Positions 26,737-37,740 of a DNA stretch of 64,000 bases are shown in pieces. The position numbers and the translations under genes are program-made. Origin of the DNA: Pseudomonas ovata (lineage in GTDB: Bacteria; Pseudomonadota; Gammaproteobacteria; Pseudomonadales; Pseudomonadaceae). The notes beneath the pieces are model-generated. The model had not been told where the DNA came from and ran no database searches. It worked only from the letters and a program-made list of their open reading frames with translations. Positions within the stretch are counted from its first letter, which is position 1. Each line of letters begins with the position of its first letter. The stretch covers positions 248,001 to 312,000 of the forward strand of contig NZ_QFFU01000004.1 of the NCBI RefSeq assembly GCF_003131185.1, in the 5' to 3' direction.

Positions 26737-27457
26737 AGTTTCCGCACTGCACAAGTACTACGGTGACCACCATGTGCTCAAAGGCATCGACCTGACGGTC
26801 GAACAGGGCCAGGTGGTGGCCATCATCGGCCGCAGCGGCTCGGGCAAGAGCACGCTGCTGCGCACGCTCAACGGCCTGGAGTCGATCAACGACGGGGTGA
26901 TCGAGGTCGACGGCGAATACCTGGACGCCGCCCGCGCCGACTTGCGCAGCCTGCGCCAGAAGGTCGGCATGGTGTTCCAGCAGTTCAACCTGTTCCCGCA
27001 CCTGTCGGTGGGCGAGAACGTCATGCTGGCCCCGCAGGTGGTGAAGAAGACCTCGCGCAGCGAGGCCGCGACCCTGGCCCGGAAGATGCTCGACCGCGTC
27101 GGCCTGGGCGACAAGTTCGATGCCTTCCCGGACCGGTTGTCCGGCGGCCAGCAACAACGCGTGGCCATTGCCCGGGCACTGGCCATGTCGCCCAAGGTCT
27201 TGCTGTGCGACGAAATCACTTCGGCGCTGGACCCCGAGCTGGTCAACGAAGTGCTCAGCGTGGTGCGCCAGCTGGCCGCCGATGGCATGACGCTGATCAT
27301 GGTCACCCATGAAATGCGCTTTGCCCGCGAAGTGGGCGACAAACTGGTGTTCATGCATCAGGGCAAGGTGCATGAAACCGGCCACCCGAAAGACCTGATG
27401 GCCCACCCGCAGACCCCGGAGCTGGCCAACTTCATTGGCTCGGTCGAGCAGGCCTGA
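26720..27457 (+). CDS. amino-acid ABC transporter ATP-binding protein
   Basis: A 245-residue ATPase with Walker [10 protein letters not shown] (37-45), Q-loop [11 protein letters not shown], signature LSGGQQQR, Walker [13 protein letters not shown] and the H-loop VTHEM. The start codon follows AAAGGAGG inside the end of the second permease gene. It completes the importer. The whole operon with its regulator sits between trxA and ppx, which are neighbours in other pseudomonads. Confidence 0.95.
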   Translation: MPPLLRVSALHKYYGDHHVLKGIDLTVEQGQVVAIIGRSGSGKSTLLRTLNGLESINDGVIEVDGEYLDAARADLRSLRQKVGMVFQQFNLFPHLSVGENVMLAPQVVKKTSRSEAATLARKMLDRVGLGDKFDAFPDRLSGGQQQRVAIARALAMSPKVLLCDEITSALDPELVNEVLSVVRQLAADGMTLIMVTHEMRFAREVGDKLVFMHQGKVHETGHPKDLMAHPQTPELANFIGSVEQA

Positions 27458-27539
27458 TGCCAGCATCCGCAGCTTCGCGTTGGCTACAGGCATGGATCGT
27501 GGCACGATGGCGCGGTCACTGACCGAGACTCATCTGATC

Positions 27540-29042
27540 ATGCCCCATACCAAAATCAAGAATTTCTCCCTGATCGCCGCCATCGACCTGGGCTCGAACA
27601 GCTTCCACATGGTGGTGGCCAAGGCCAACGAGGGTGAAATCCGTATTCTTGAGCGGCTGGGCGAGAAGGTTCAGCTGGCTGCCGGGATCACCGAAGAGCG
27701 CCAGCTCACAGAGGAGTCCATGCAACGCGGCCTGGACTGCCTCAAGCGCTTTGCCCAACTGATCAACGGCCTGCCCCTGGGCGCGGTGCGCATCGTGGGC
27801 ACCAACGCCCTGCGCGAGGCGCGCAACCGCAATGAGTTCATCCACCGTGCCGAGGCCATTCTCGGTCATACCGTGGAGGTCATCTCGGGCCGTGAAGAGG
27901 CGCGCCTGATCTACCTGGGCGTGTCGCATACCCTGGCCGACACCCCTGGCAAGCGCCTGGTGGCCGACATCGGCGGTGGCAGTACCGAATTCATCATCGG
28001 CCAGCGCTTCGAGCCCCTGCTGCGCGAAAGCCTGCAGATGGGCTGCGTCAGCTTCACCCAGCGTTATTTCCGCGACGGCAAGATCACGCCGGCGCGTTAT
28101 GCCCAGGCCTACACTGCTGCCCGCCTGGAGCTGATGAGCATCGAGCAGGCCCTGCACCGCCTGAAGTGGGATGAGGCCATCGGTTCGTCCGGCACCATCC
28201 GCGCCATTGGTACGGTGCTCAAGGCCAACGGCCACGGCTCCGGCGAGGTCAATGCCGAAGGCCTGGCCTGGCTCAAGCGCCGCCTGTTCAAGCTGGGTGA
28301 CATCGAGAAAATCGACTTCGACGGCATCAAGCCCGACCGCCTGGCGATCTTCCCGGCGGGCCTGGCGATTCTGGAAGCCATCTTTGATGCGCTGGAATTG
28401 CAGCGCATGGACCACTGTGAAGGCGCGCTGCGCGAAGGCGTGCTCTACGACCTGCTGGGCCGCCATCACCATGAAGACGTGCGCGAGCGTACGCTCAAGT
28501 CGCTGATGGACCGCTATCACGTTGATCTGGAACAGGCCGGCAGGGTCGAGCGCAAGGCCCTGCACGCGCTGGAGCAGGTGGCCGAAGCCTGGGACCTGCA
28601 GGACGAGAACTATGCCGAGCTGCTGAGCTGGGCCGCCAAGGTGCATGAAGTGGGCCTGGACATCGCCCACTACCATTACCACAAGCACGGCGCCTACCTG
28701 ATCGAGCACTCCGACCTGGCCGGTTTTTCACGCGAGGACCAGCAGAAGCTGGCATTGCTGGTGCGCGGCCATCGCCGCAATATTCCCAAGGACCGGTTTG
28801 CCGAGTTCGGCGACGAGGGCATCAAGCTGATCCGCCTGTGCGTGCTGCTGCGCTTTGCGATCCTGTTCCACCACATCCGGGGCACCCAGGAAATGCCGCA
28901 GGTGGTCCTGCGCGCCGATGGTCCGAACCTCGACGCACAGTTCCCGGCCGGCTGGCTGGAGAACAATCAGTTGACCCAGGCCGACTTCGCGCTGGAAGCG
29001 GAGTGGCTGACCCGGGTCGGGATCGTCTTCAGTTCACGCTGA
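27540..29042 (+). CDS. ppx: exopolyphosphatase
   Basis: A 500-residue enzyme of the Ppx/GppA family that removes terminal phosphate from polyphosphate. The actin-like ATPase fold shows [17 protein letters not shown] near the N-terminus and [13 protein letters not shown] near 140; the C-terminal half is an HD-type helical domain. The ATG at 27540 has no strong ribosome site. The last 14 bases overlap the convergent ppk gene, so transcripts of the synthesising and degrading enzymes are complementary at their ends. Confidence 0.96.
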   Translation: MPHTKIKNFSLIAAIDLGSNSFHMVVAKANEGEIRILERLGEKVQLAAGITEERQLTEESMQRGLDCLKRFAQLINGLPLGAVRIVGTNALREARNRNEFIHRAEAILGHTVEVISGREEARLIYLGVSHTLADTPGKRLVADIGGGSTEFIIGQRFEPLLRESLQMGCVSFTQRYFRDGKITPARYAQAYTAARLELMSIEQALHRLKWDEAIGSSGTIRAIGTVLKANGHGSGEVNAEGLAWLKRRLFKLGDIEKIDFDGIKPDRLAIFPAGLAILEAIFDALELQRMDHCEGALREGVLYDLLGRHHHEDVRERTLKSLMDRYHVDLEQAGRVERKALHALEQVAEAWDLQDENYAELLSWAAKVHEVGLDIAHYHYHKHGAYLIEHSDLAGFSREDQQKLALLVRGHRRNIPKDRFAEFGDEGIKLIRLCVLLRFAILFHHIRGTQEMPQVVLRADGPNLDAQFPAGWLENNQLTQADFALEAEWLTRVGIVFSSR

Positions 29043-31284
29043 TCACCGGATTGCTCAGGCGCTCCAGCAGGGTCGCCTGGGCACTGCGGGGGTTCTGGTT
29101 GCCGGTCGGGGTGCTGCGCACATAGCGCCCGTCCGGCTGCAGCAGCCAGCTGTGGGTGTTATCGGTCAGGTAAAGCTCCAGCTCTTTCTTGACCCGTAGC
29201 AACAGCTTCTTGCCCTCCACCGGGAAGCAGGTCTCGACGCGCTTGTCGAGGTTGCGCTCCATCCAGTCGGCACTGGACAGGAACAACTGCTCGTCACCGC
29301 CATTGAGGAAGTAATAGACCCGGGTGTGCTCCAGGAAGCGGCCGATGATCGAGCGCACCTGGATGTTATGCGACACCCCGGCAATCCCTGGGCGCAGGCA
29401 GCACATGCCACGCACCACCAGGTCGATCTTGACCCCGGACTGGCTGGCCTTGTACAGCGCGCGGATGACCTTGGGGTCGGTCAGCGAGTTGAACTTGGCC
29501 ATGATGTGCGCCGGCTTGCCCTCGAGCGCAGCCTGCGCCTCGCGGGCGATCATGTCGAGGATGCCCTTCTTCAGGGTGAACGGCGCATGCAGCAGCTTTT
29601 TCATGCGCAGCGTCTTGCCCATGCCGATCAACTGGCTGAACAGCTTGCCGACGTCCTCGCACAGGGCGTCGTCGGCGGTCAGCATGCTGTAGTCGGTGTA
29701 CAGGCGGGCGTTGCCGGCGTGGTAGTTACCGGTGCCCATGTGCGCATAACGCACGATTTCCCCGGCCTCGCGGCGCAGGATCAGCATCATCTTGGAGTGG
29801 GTCTTGAAGCCGACCACGCCGTAGATCACCACGGCACCGGCCGCTTGCAGGCGGCTGGCCAGCAGCAGGTTGGACTCTTCGTCGAAGCGCGCGCGCAACT
29901 CGATGACCACCGTGACTTCCTTGCCGTTACGCGCCGCATCCACCAGCGCATCGACGATCTCGGAGTTGGCCCCGCTGCGGTACAGGGTCTGGCGCACCGC
30001 CAGCACATGCGGGTCCTTGGCGGCCTGGCGCATCAGGTCGACCACCGGGGTGAACGACTCGAAAGGGTGCAGCAGCAGGATGTCCTGCTTGCGGATCACG
30101 CTGAACAGGTTGTCGCTGTTCTGCAGCAGCTTGGGAATCGCCGGCGTGAACGGCGGGTATTGCAGCTCGGGGTGGCTGTCCAGGCCGGTGATGCTGAACA
30201 GGCGCGTCAGGTTGACCGGCCCGTTGACCCGGTACAGCTCCGACTCGTTCAGGCTGAACTGCTTGAGCAGGTAGTCCGACAGCTGTTTGGGACAGGTGTC
30301 GGCCACTTCCAGGCGCACCGCATCGCCATAGCGTCGCGAGAACAGCTCGCCGCGCAGGGCGCGGGCCAGGTCTTCGACGTCCTCGGAATCCAGCGCCAGG
30401 TCGGCGTTGCGGGTCAGGCGGAACTGGTAGCAGCCCTTGACCTTCATGCCCTGGAACAGGTCGTCGGCATGCGCATGGATCATCGACGACAGGAACACGA
30501 AGTTGTCGCCCGGGCCACCAACGTCCTCGGGCACCTTGATGACCCGCGGCAGCAGGCGCGGTGCCGGGATGATCGCCAGGCCCGAGTCACGGCCGAAGGC
30601 ATCGACGCCTTCAAGCTCGACGATGAAGTTCAGGCTCTTGTTGACCAGCAACGGGAACGGGTGGGTCGGGTCCAGGCCGATCGGGGTGATGATCGGCGCG
30701 ATCTCGTCACGGAAATAGCGGCGCACCCAGGTCTTGAGCTTCACCGTCCAGTAACGACGACGGATGAAGCGCACCTGGTGCTTTTCCAGCTCCGGCAACA
30801 GGATGTCGTTGAGGATCGCGTACTGGTGGTCGACATGACCGTGTACCAGGTCGCTGATACGGCTCAGCGCCTGATGCGGCTGCAGGCCGTCGGCACCGGC
30901 CTGTTCGCGGGCGAAATTGATCTGTTTCTTGAGACCCGCCACGCGGATCTCGAAGAATTCATCGAGGTTGCTGGAAAAGATCAGCAGGAACTTCAGTCGT
31001 TCCAGCAACGGGTAGGACTCATCCAGCGCCTGTTCCAGCACGCGAATATTGAACTGCAACTGCGCCAGCTCGCGGTGGATATAAAGGCTGCTGTCGTCCA
31101 GGTTCGGCACGACCGCAGGCACGGCGGCGACGACCGGAGCGTCGACCACCGGGGCCTCATTGAGCTGAGCCTCGACAACCGGCGCCTCGACAGGCGGGGT
31201 CGGCTTGATTTCAGGCTCAACCACGGTTGCAGCCTCCTGAACATCGACTTCTACAGTGGCTTGGGTGAGTCCTTCGGTATTCAT
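29029..31284 (-). CDS. ppk: polyphosphate kinase 1
   Basis: A 751-residue enzyme that makes polyphosphate from ATP. Core motifs are present: [20 protein letters not shown] at the start of the N domain, the phosphorylated histidine in [14 protein letters not shown] (E. coli H435 equivalent) and the second histidine in [11 protein letters not shown]. Before the core there is an extra stretch of about 60 residues rich in Pro, Val, Ala and Glu, which is low-complexity. It lies 19 bases after hemB and is probably cotranscribed with it; its end overlaps ppx. Confidence 0.97.
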   Translation of the reverse strand: MNTEGLTQATVEVDVQEAATVVEPEIKPTPPVEAPVVEAQLNEAPVVDAPVVAAVPAVVPNLDDSSLYIHRELAQLQFNIRVLEQALDESYPLLERLKFLLIFSSNLDEFFEIRVAGLKKQINFAREQAGADGLQPHQALSRISDLVHGHVDHQYAILNDILLPELEKHQVRFIRRRYWTVKLKTWVRRYFRDEIAPIITPIGLDPTHPFPLLVNKSLNFIVELEGVDAFGRDSGLAIIPAPRLLPRVIKVPEDVGGPGDNFVFLSSMIHAHADDLFQGMKVKGCYQFRLTRNADLALDSEDVEDLARALRGELFSRRYGDAVRLEVADTCPKQLSDYLLKQFSLNESELYRVNGPVNLTRLFSITGLDSHPELQYPPFTPAIPKLLQNSDNLFSVIRKQDILLLHPFESFTPVVDLMRQAAKDPHVLAVRQTLYRSGANSEIVDALVDAARNGKEVTVVIELRARFDEESNLLLASRLQAAGAVVIYGVVGFKTHSKMMLILRREAGEIVRYAHMGTGNYHAGNARLYTDYSMLTADDALCEDVGKLFSQLIGMGKTLRMKKLLHAPFTLKKGILDMIAREAQAALEGKPAHIMAKFNSLTDPKVIRALYKASQSGVKIDLVVRGMCCLRPGIAGVSHNIQVRSIIGRFLEHTRVYYFLNGGDEQLFLSSADWMERNLDKRVETCFPVEGKKLLLRVKKELELYLTDNTHSWLLQPDGRYVRSTPTGNQNPRSAQATLLERLSNPVISVN

Positions 31285-31303
31285 GAATGTTCCTGTGAGG
31301 AGG

Positions 31304-32368
<1,065 letters not shown>

Positions 32369-32544
32369 TTATGACCAATGTGTGACACTTTAAGTGCGGC
32401 GTGCGACCCAAGGCCGCAACAGGGCCCTGGCACTTCAAGGGCCAGTGTGCTTGTTACATTCTTTAACGTCGAGACACGGCTGGGTGCTTTCCAGTTTGTC
32501 GTGAGCGGGTTAGGCTGCGTGCTCATTTCGCCAGCATCCAGACA

Positions 32545-33201
32545 ATGCTCCAGAATTTTCTTAATGATTACGGCTACCTCGCCCTTTTCATAGGCACCTT
32601 TTTCGAAGGCGAAACCATTCTGGTTCTTGCCGGATTCCTGGCGTCTCGCAGCTACATGGACCTCAACACTGTCATGGTCGTTGCCTTCTGCGGCAGCTAT
32701 GCCGGCGATCAGTTGTGGTACTTCATGGGTCGCAAGCACGGGCGCAAGCTGCTCGCGCGCAAGCCGCGCTGGCAAGCCATGGGCGACAAGGCGCTGCGCC
32801 TGGTGCGCAAGCACCCCGACCTGTGGGTGCTGAGCTTCCGCTTCGTCTATGGCCTGCGCACGGTCATGCCGGTGGCCATCGGCCTGTCCGGCTACCCGCC
32901 TGCCCGCTACCTGCTGCTCAACGGCATTGGTGCGGCGGTCTGGGCCATTGCCCTGGCCTCGGCGGCCTACCACTTCGGTGCGGTAATGGAAGGCCTGCTG
33001 GGCAATATCAAGAAGTACGAGCTGTGGGTCCTGGGTGGCCTGCTGGTGCTGGGCCTGGGCCTGTGGCTGCGCCGACGCCTGAAGAATGCACGCATCGCCC
33101 GTGAAGAAAAGCTCCAGGCGGCTGCCGCACCTGTCGTTGTCGACCGCGACGACGCCCCACTCGACCTGGCCAAGCCCGACCTGGCCAAGAAAGACGACTG
33201 A
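32545..33201 (+). CDS. DedA-family membrane protein
   Basis: A 218-residue protein with the DedA signature: LFIGTFFEGETILVLAGFLAS at the start, GDQLWYFMGRKHGRKLLAR in the middle and RFVYGLRTVMPVAIGLSGYP, followed by hydrophobic helices. DedA proteins are inner-membrane lipid scramblase-like transporters of phospholipid or undecaprenyl phosphate. The C-terminal tail is charged (Asp/Lys-rich). It is divergent from hemB, with 230 bases between, in which no further feature was recognised. A hairpin follows its stop. Confidence 0.93.
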   Translation: MLQNFLNDYGYLALFIGTFFEGETILVLAGFLASRSYMDLNTVMVVAFCGSYAGDQLWYFMGRKHGRKLLARKPRWQAMGDKALRLVRKHPDLWVLSFRFVYGLRTVMPVAIGLSGYPPARYLLLNGIGAAVWAIALASAAYHFGAVMEGLLGNIKKYELWVLGGLLVLGLGLWLRRRLKNARIAREEKLQAAAAPVVVDRDDAPLDLAKPDLAKKDD

Positions 33202-33207
33202 ACCCTG

Positions 33208-33232
33208 CGGCCATGCCTGACCGGCATGGCCG
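33208..33232 (+). terminator. hairpin after the dedA-family gene
   Basis: A perfect ten-base-pair stem (CGGCCATGCC / GGCATGGCCG) with a five-base loop, six bases after the stop codon. No T-run follows, so it may be an RNA 3' stabiliser or weak terminator. Confidence 0.5.
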
Positions 33233-33320
33233 TGCGCATTGAACGCCCGCCGGCTGATACGATCTCTCTTTCACGCGTTTCTGGTTCTGTTACCAGTTCC
33301 CCTGATGGAGAGTCCTCGAC

Positions 33321-33992
33321 ATGCACAAGAAAGTGGCCGTAATCCTGTCCGGCTGTGGCGTCTATGACGGCGCCGAAATCCACGAAAGCGTACTGACGCT
33401 GCTGCGCCTGAGCCAGCGCGGTGTCGAGGTGCAGTGCTTCGCCCCCGACATTGCGCAACGGCATGTCGTCAATCACCTGACCGGCCAGGTCGCCGACGAG
33501 TCACGCAATGTACTGGTGGAGTCGGCGCGCATCGCGCGTGGTGCCATCCAGGACATACGCCAGGCCCAGGCGGGCGACTTCGATGCCGTGCTCGTCCCCG
33601 GTGGCTTCGGCTCGGCCAAGAACCTTTCCAGCCTGGCCGTCGAGGGCGCCGCCTGCGAAGTGCAGGGCGATGTCCTGGCCCTGCTCAAGGCCTTTGCCAC
33701 CGCAGGCAAACCCGTCGGCCTGATCTGCATCACCCCGGCCCTGGCGGCGAAGATCTATGGCCCTGGCGTGGTCTGCACCATTGGTAACGATGCAGACACC
33801 GCCGCGACCATCGAGCAGATGGGCGGCATCCACAAGGCGTGCGCGGTCGAAGACATCATCGAAGACACCGGACACAAGCTGGTGACCACCCCGGCCTACA
33901 TGCTGGCGCAAAACATCAGCGAGGCCGCTGCCGGCATCAACAAGCTGGTCGACCGCATCATTGAGCTGACGCATGAGCAAGATCCGGCCTGA
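33321..33992 (+). CDS. elbB: ElbB (glyoxalase III-like, DJ-1/PfpI superfamily)
   Basis: A 223-residue cytosolic protein. It shows KVAVILSGCGVYDGAEIHES at the start, the PGGFGSAKNLSSLAV loop and the nucleophile elbow with Cys in GLICITPALAAKI. The E. coli homologue has weak glyoxalase activity and was first tied to isoprenoid synthesis; the true role is unclear. It is a single gene; its ribosome site is GGAGAG. Confidence 0.93.
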   Translation: MHKKVAVILSGCGVYDGAEIHESVLTLLRLSQRGVEVQCFAPDIAQRHVVNHLTGQVADESRNVLVESARIARGAIQDIRQAQAGDFDAVLVPGGFGSAKNLSSLAVEGAACEVQGDVLALLKAFATAGKPVGLICITPALAAKIYGPGVVCTIGNDADTAATIEQMGGIHKACAVEDIIEDTGHKLVTTPAYMLAQNISEAAAGINKLVDRIIELTHEQDPA

Positions 33993-34294
33993 AAAGCTGT
34001 TTCTGAATATTGGAAATGTTTCAAGGCAGGCCCCCGGAGGTCGCTCGACACCGTGAGAAAACGCCGGTTACCGGGCATATTTACCGTCGAAAGTGTGACG
34101 AACCTCCGGGAACAAAATTAAATAGCCATTGTCATCGCCGACCCTGAGTTTATAATTCCGCGCCCACGGCACATCACGGGATCCAATCCCCACTGCGGTG
34201 GTACGCGTTTTTTCAGGCAGCCCGCCCTGCCTGGCCATTGGACTGGCACTGCGGGCATCCATGGCCCTAGCCATCGAATTCAGGGAATAGAAGC
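33993..34294. other. 300-base intergenic region before the lipoprotein cluster
   Basis: No gene or clear terminator was found. It presumably holds the promoter of the four-gene envelope cluster. A TTTTTT run near 34215 follows a short GC-rich inverted stretch, which could be a weak terminator of elbB. Confidence 0.4.
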
Positions 34295-35686
34295 ATGTCC
34301 TCTCGTGCGTTGACCGCGCTTACGCTGATCGTTGCTGTACAACTGGCCGGCTGCGCCGCCTTTCGCAGCTACGACGACGAGCTCAAGGAAACCAACCAGC
34401 AACTCACCGCCGGCAACATCGTCGGCGCCCTGGCCACGCTGGAAAAAAACAACACCAGCGCCGACAAGGACCTGCTCTATTACTTCGAGAAGGGCGAACT
34501 GCTGCGTGCCAGCGGTGACCTGGACGGCAGCCAGACCGCCTGGCGTGCAGCCGACCAGGTTGTCTACAAATGGGAAGAGTCGGTCAAGTTCGACACCGAC
34601 AAGTACCTGGCCCAGTTCGGCAGTTTCCTGGTCAACGACAAGGTGCGCCGCTACGAAGGTTATGACTACGAAAAAGTCATGCTGACCACGCAGATGGCCC
34701 TGAACCTGCTGGCGCGCAACGATTTCGACGGTGCCCGCACCGAAATCAAGAAGACCCACGAGCGTGAAGCGGTGATCGCCGAGCTGCGCGACAAGGAATA
34801 CCTGAAAAGCGAGCAGGAAGCCGAGAAGCAAGGTGTACGGACCGAATTCCAGGACCTCAAGGGCTACCCGGTCGCCTCGCTGGACGCCCCTGAAGTGGTC
34901 AGCCTGAAAAACAGCTACCAGAGTGCGTTCAGCCATTACCTGTCCGGTTTCGTCTATGAAGCCCTGGGCGAGAAAGGCCTGGCCGCCCCCGGTTACCGCA
35001 AGGCGGTAGAGCTGCGCCCGCACACCCCGCTGCTTGAAGACGCCCTGAAAAAACTCGATGGCAACGCCACCAAGGCCGGCGAAAGCGATGTGCTGCTGAT
35101 CGTGCAAAGCGGCTTCGCGCCAGCCCGCGACTCGGTGCGCATCCCGCTGCCGCTGCCGATCAGCGGCAACCTGGTCATCACCCCGCTGTCGTTCCCGGTG
35201 GTGCGTGCAGACACCAGCACCCCGACCTTCAACCAGGTCAGCCTGAACGGCAAGCCACTGAACCTGACCCTGCTCAACAGCACCACCGCCATGTCGCGCC
35301 GCGCGCTGCGTGACGACATGCCGGGCATCATCGTGCGCACCACCGTGCGCGCCATCACCCGGGGCGTGGCCCAGAAGCAGCTCAACGACGTCAACCCGCT
35401 GGCAGGCCTGGCCGTCGGTATCGCCTCGGCGGTCACCGAAGGCGCCGACACCCGCACCTGGCGCACCCTGCCGGACAACACCCTGGTGGCACGCATTCGC
35501 CTGCCCCAAGGCCAGCATCAGGTCACCCTGCCCACCGCGCTGGGCGGTGCACAGGTGAACGTCAAGATTGATCGTCCCTACCAGGTAGTCTCCCTGCGCG
35601 CCGTGGGCAACCAGGTGTTCGCCGACGGTCAGATCGCCCAGGTCGTGCCATCGGCGACAACCCAGGCTATCGCCACTGCCAAGTAA
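34295..35686 (+). CDS. COG3014-type outer-membrane lipoprotein
   Basis: A 463-residue lipoprotein with lipobox VQLAGC (C20). The N-terminal half is helical with TPR-like repeats (GNIVGALATLEKN, YEALGEKGLAAPGYRKAVEL); the C-terminal half is beta-rich. It leads a cluster with YcfL, LpoB and a CsgG-like protein, an arrangement also seen in other gammaproteobacteria. Function is not established; the context suggests an accessory lipoprotein of the same envelope complex. Confidence 0.85.
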   Translation: MSSRALTALTLIVAVQLAGCAAFRSYDDELKETNQQLTAGNIVGALATLEKNNTSADKDLLYYFEKGELLRASGDLDGSQTAWRAADQVVYKWEESVKFDTDKYLAQFGSFLVNDKVRRYEGYDYEKVMLTTQMALNLLARNDFDGARTEIKKTHEREAVIAELRDKEYLKSEQEAEKQGVRTEFQDLKGYPVASLDAPEVVSLKNSYQSAFSHYLSGFVYEALGEKGLAAPGYRKAVELRPHTPLLEDALKKLDGNATKAGESDVLLIVQSGFAPARDSVRIPLPLPISGNLVITPLSFPVVRADTSTPTFNQVSLNGKPLNLTLLNSTTAMSRRALRDDMPGIIVRTTVRAITRGVAQKQLNDVNPLAGLAVGIASAVTEGADTRTWRTLPDNTLVARIRLPQGQHQVTLPTALGGAQVNVKIDRPYQVVSLRAVGNQVFADGQIAQVVPSATTQAIATAK

Positions 35687-35704
35687 TCTTTCAAGGAGCT
35701 TCAC

Positions 35705-36076
35705 ATGCGTATCAAGATCCTCGGCGTGCTGGCCCTGGCCCTGCTCGCCGGCTGTGCCACCCCGCCGCCACCGGCGCCTGGCAGTGCCGCCAGCAAGGTC
35801 GTGCCGATGGGCGACTTCAAGAACATCGAGGTGGGTGCCATTCGCGTCGCACGCGAAAACGGCTTCCTGACCGTCAAGGCGCAACTGACCAACACCAGCA
35901 GCCGCAACAGGACCCTGTACTACCGCTTTGCCTGGCTGGGCAACGACGGTTTCCCGGTGGCCGATGAAGAAAGCTGGAAGCCGCTGAGCCTGTATGGCTC
36001 GCAAAGCACCATCCTGCCGGGCATCGCACCGGTGCCGCGTGCCACCGACTTCCGCATTGAAGTCAACACGCCTTGA
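35705..36076 (+). CDS. YcfL family lipoprotein (DUF1425)
   Basis: A 123-residue protein with lipobox LLAGC (C17) followed by a Pro-rich linker (ATPPPPAPGS) and a beta-sandwich domain (LTNTSSRNRTLYYRFAWLG, DEESWKPLSLYG). In E. coli ycfL lies directly before lpoB, as here. The start follows AAGGAG. Role in the LpoB pathway is inferred from this neighbourhood only. Confidence 0.88.
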   Translation: MRIKILGVLALALLAGCATPPPPAPGSAASKVVPMGDFKNIEVGAIRVARENGFLTVKAQLTNTSSRNRTLYYRFAWLGNDGFPVADEESWKPLSLYGSQSTILPGIAPVPRATDFRIEVNTP

Positions 36077-36114
36077 TCCGCCTGCCTTTTCGTTCAGTTC
36101 AAGAGAGACCCGAC

Positions 36115-36705
36115 ATGTCGTTCATCCGTCTTTGCTCCATCGCCGCCGTCGCCGTGCTGGCCACCGGTTGCGCCAACAACTCCCCGACCCTGGGCAGCAA
36201 GAACATCAGCTACGGCGACACCAAGGCCGTCGAGACCGTAACCAACGAGTTCGGCTCCACCGACCTGCAGATGATCGCCGAGAGCATGACCCGCTCGCTG
36301 GCCCAGTCCGGCATCCTGCAAGGGCGCCCGGTGGTCCAGGTCTATGATGTGAAGAACAAGACCAGCGAGTACATCGATACCCGCGAAATCACCAACTCGA
36401 TCAAGACTCAGTTGATGAAGAGCGGCACTGCCCGCTTCTCCAGCGACAACAACCAGATGCAAAGCCAGGTCGACCAGCTCAAGCTGCAAAACCAGAGCGG
36501 CCTGTACAAGCAGTCGACCGTGGCCAAGACGGGCAACATGATCGCCGCCAAATACCGCCTTGAAGGGTCGATCAGCTCGATCGTCAAGCGCAGCAGCGAC
36601 TACAAGGACGTCTTCTACAAATTCACCCTGCAACTGATCGACGTCGAAAGCGGTCTGGCCGAGTGGATGGACGAAAAAGAAATCCGCAAGACCACGGAGC
36701 GCTAA
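36115..36705 (+). CDS. lpoB: penicillin-binding protein activator LpoB-like lipoprotein
   Basis: A 196-residue outer-membrane lipoprotein with lipobox LATGC (C19). The C-terminal domain matches LpoB: DLQMIAESMTRSLAQSGIL, DTREITNSIKTQLMKSG and AAKYRLEGSISSIV. LpoB reaches through peptidoglycan to activate PBP1b in E. coli, though P. aeruginosa uses an unrelated LpoP for this, so the target here may differ. The ATG at 36115 starts the signal peptide; an upstream TTG is unlikely. Confidence 0.85.
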   Translation: MSFIRLCSIAAVAVLATGCANNSPTLGSKNISYGDTKAVETVTNEFGSTDLQMIAESMTRSLAQSGILQGRPVVQVYDVKNKTSEYIDTREITNSIKTQLMKSGTARFSSDNNQMQSQVDQLKLQNQSGLYKQSTVAKTGNMIAAKYRLEGSISSIVKRSSDYKDVFYKFTLQLIDVESGLAEWMDEKEIRKTTER

Positions 36706-36708
36706 GCA

Positions 36709-37461
36709 ATGCGTGCATGGATCGCAACCCTCGGCCTGCTGTTCGCCTTCGGCGCCCAGGCCGCGCCCAAGGTGGCCGTGACCGACATGGCGTTCCAGGA
36801 GCGCGTGGAGCAGTACATCCGTACCGTCTCGGCGCGCGCCAATGTCAATGCCCATGCCAACAACTACAGCGCAGGCTATAGCGGTTCGGCCAGCTACGAC
36901 GAGTACGAGTCGCGCTCCAGCTACATCGAGCAGGGTGAACTGCGCAAGTTCAGCGGCGACATCAAGGGTGAGATTCTCAAGTCCGGCATGTTCCAGCTGG
37001 TGCAGGGCACCCCCTACACCGCAGGCGCCAAGGAAGACGTCTACGACGTCATCCGCCGGATCAAGAACGGTAATTTCAAGGGCGCCGACTACGTGCTGTT
37101 CGGCACCGTGTCGGACATCGATTTCCGTCAGGACATCAATGAGCTGGCCAATACCGACAGCTACTCCGCCGTACTGGGCATCACCTTGGTGGCCGACTTC
37201 AGCCTGATCAATACCCGCACCTTCGAAATCACCTCGGCCTTTACGGCGATGGGTGAAGGCCAGGACACCAAGCTGGTCAACAGTCGCGACATCAAGGTCT
37301 CGCTCAACCGTGGCCGGGTCGTGCGCGAAGTGTCCAAGACCATCGGCCTGGACGTTGCCCGGCAGATGCGCGAGCAACTGCGTGGCGAAGTGGAGTGGGT
37401 TGGCCAGCCCGTGCCACAGAACAACCTGCCCCGCGACGAAGCCCCGCGCATCCTGCGCTGA
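36709..37461 (+). CDS. CsgG/LpoB-like exported protein
   Basis: A 250-residue protein starting three bases after lpoB. The signal peptide (MRAWIATLGLLFAFGAQA) has no lipobox cysteine, so it is probably periplasmic. The fold resembles the CsgG/LpoB family (FSGDIKGEILKSGMFQLVQG, GADYVLFGTVSDIDFRQDI, FEITSAFTAMGEG). An unusual Asn/Ser/Tyr-rich insert lies at about 45-75. It may assemble with the lipoproteins encoded upstream; function unknown. Confidence 0.82.
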   Translation: MRAWIATLGLLFAFGAQAAPKVAVTDMAFQERVEQYIRTVSARANVNAHANNYSAGYSGSASYDEYESRSSYIEQGELRKFSGDIKGEILKSGMFQLVQGTPYTAGAKEDVYDVIRRIKNGNFKGADYVLFGTVSDIDFRQDINELANTDSYSAVLGITLVADFSLINTRTFEITSAFTAMGEGQDTKLVNSRDIKVSLNRGRVVREVSKTIGLDVARQMREQLRGEVEWVGQPVPQNNLPRDEAPRILR

Positions 37462-37474
37462 GCGCCACACCCCA

Positions 37475-37505
37475 AGAGCGGCCGCACGGCCGCTCTCATC
37501 AAAAA
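37475..37505 (+). terminator. hairpin terminator of the envelope cluster
   Basis: AGAGCGGCCG / CGGCCGCTCT forms ten base pairs with a two-base loop, 13 bases after the last stop. The following sequence is CATCAAAAATC rather than a T-run. The right arm passes directly into the AT-rich flank of REPIN copy 4. Confidence 0.6.
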
Positions 37506-37703
37506 TCAAAATAACCTATTGATTTTATTGGCTATTGAATTCCCCGCCTGTAGGAGCGCGCTTGCCCGCGACCGAGTGCGTAGCGCTCGCAAAATCTGCG
37601 AAACGCCACAAATTTATGATTGTGAACGTATTCAAAATCTATGAAACGCTGCAAATTTACGACTGCTACGCAGCCGGTCGCGGGCAGAGCGCGCTCCTAC
37701 ACC
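37490..37703. repeat. REPIN class I, copy 4, with AT-rich flank
   Basis: A long-form REPIN with arms GTAGGAGCGCGCTTGCCCGC and CGCGGGCAGAGCGCGCTCC. It is preceded on the gene side by a 50-base AT-rich flank (TATTGATTTTATTGG, CTATTGAATTC). Flank and REPIN together are nearly identical, over about 200 bases, to the inverted copy at 40.6-40.8 kb. Confidence 0.88.
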
Positions 37704-37740
37704 ATTCCCATGTTTGCTGCGCGATAGCGCTCCGCCCTGT

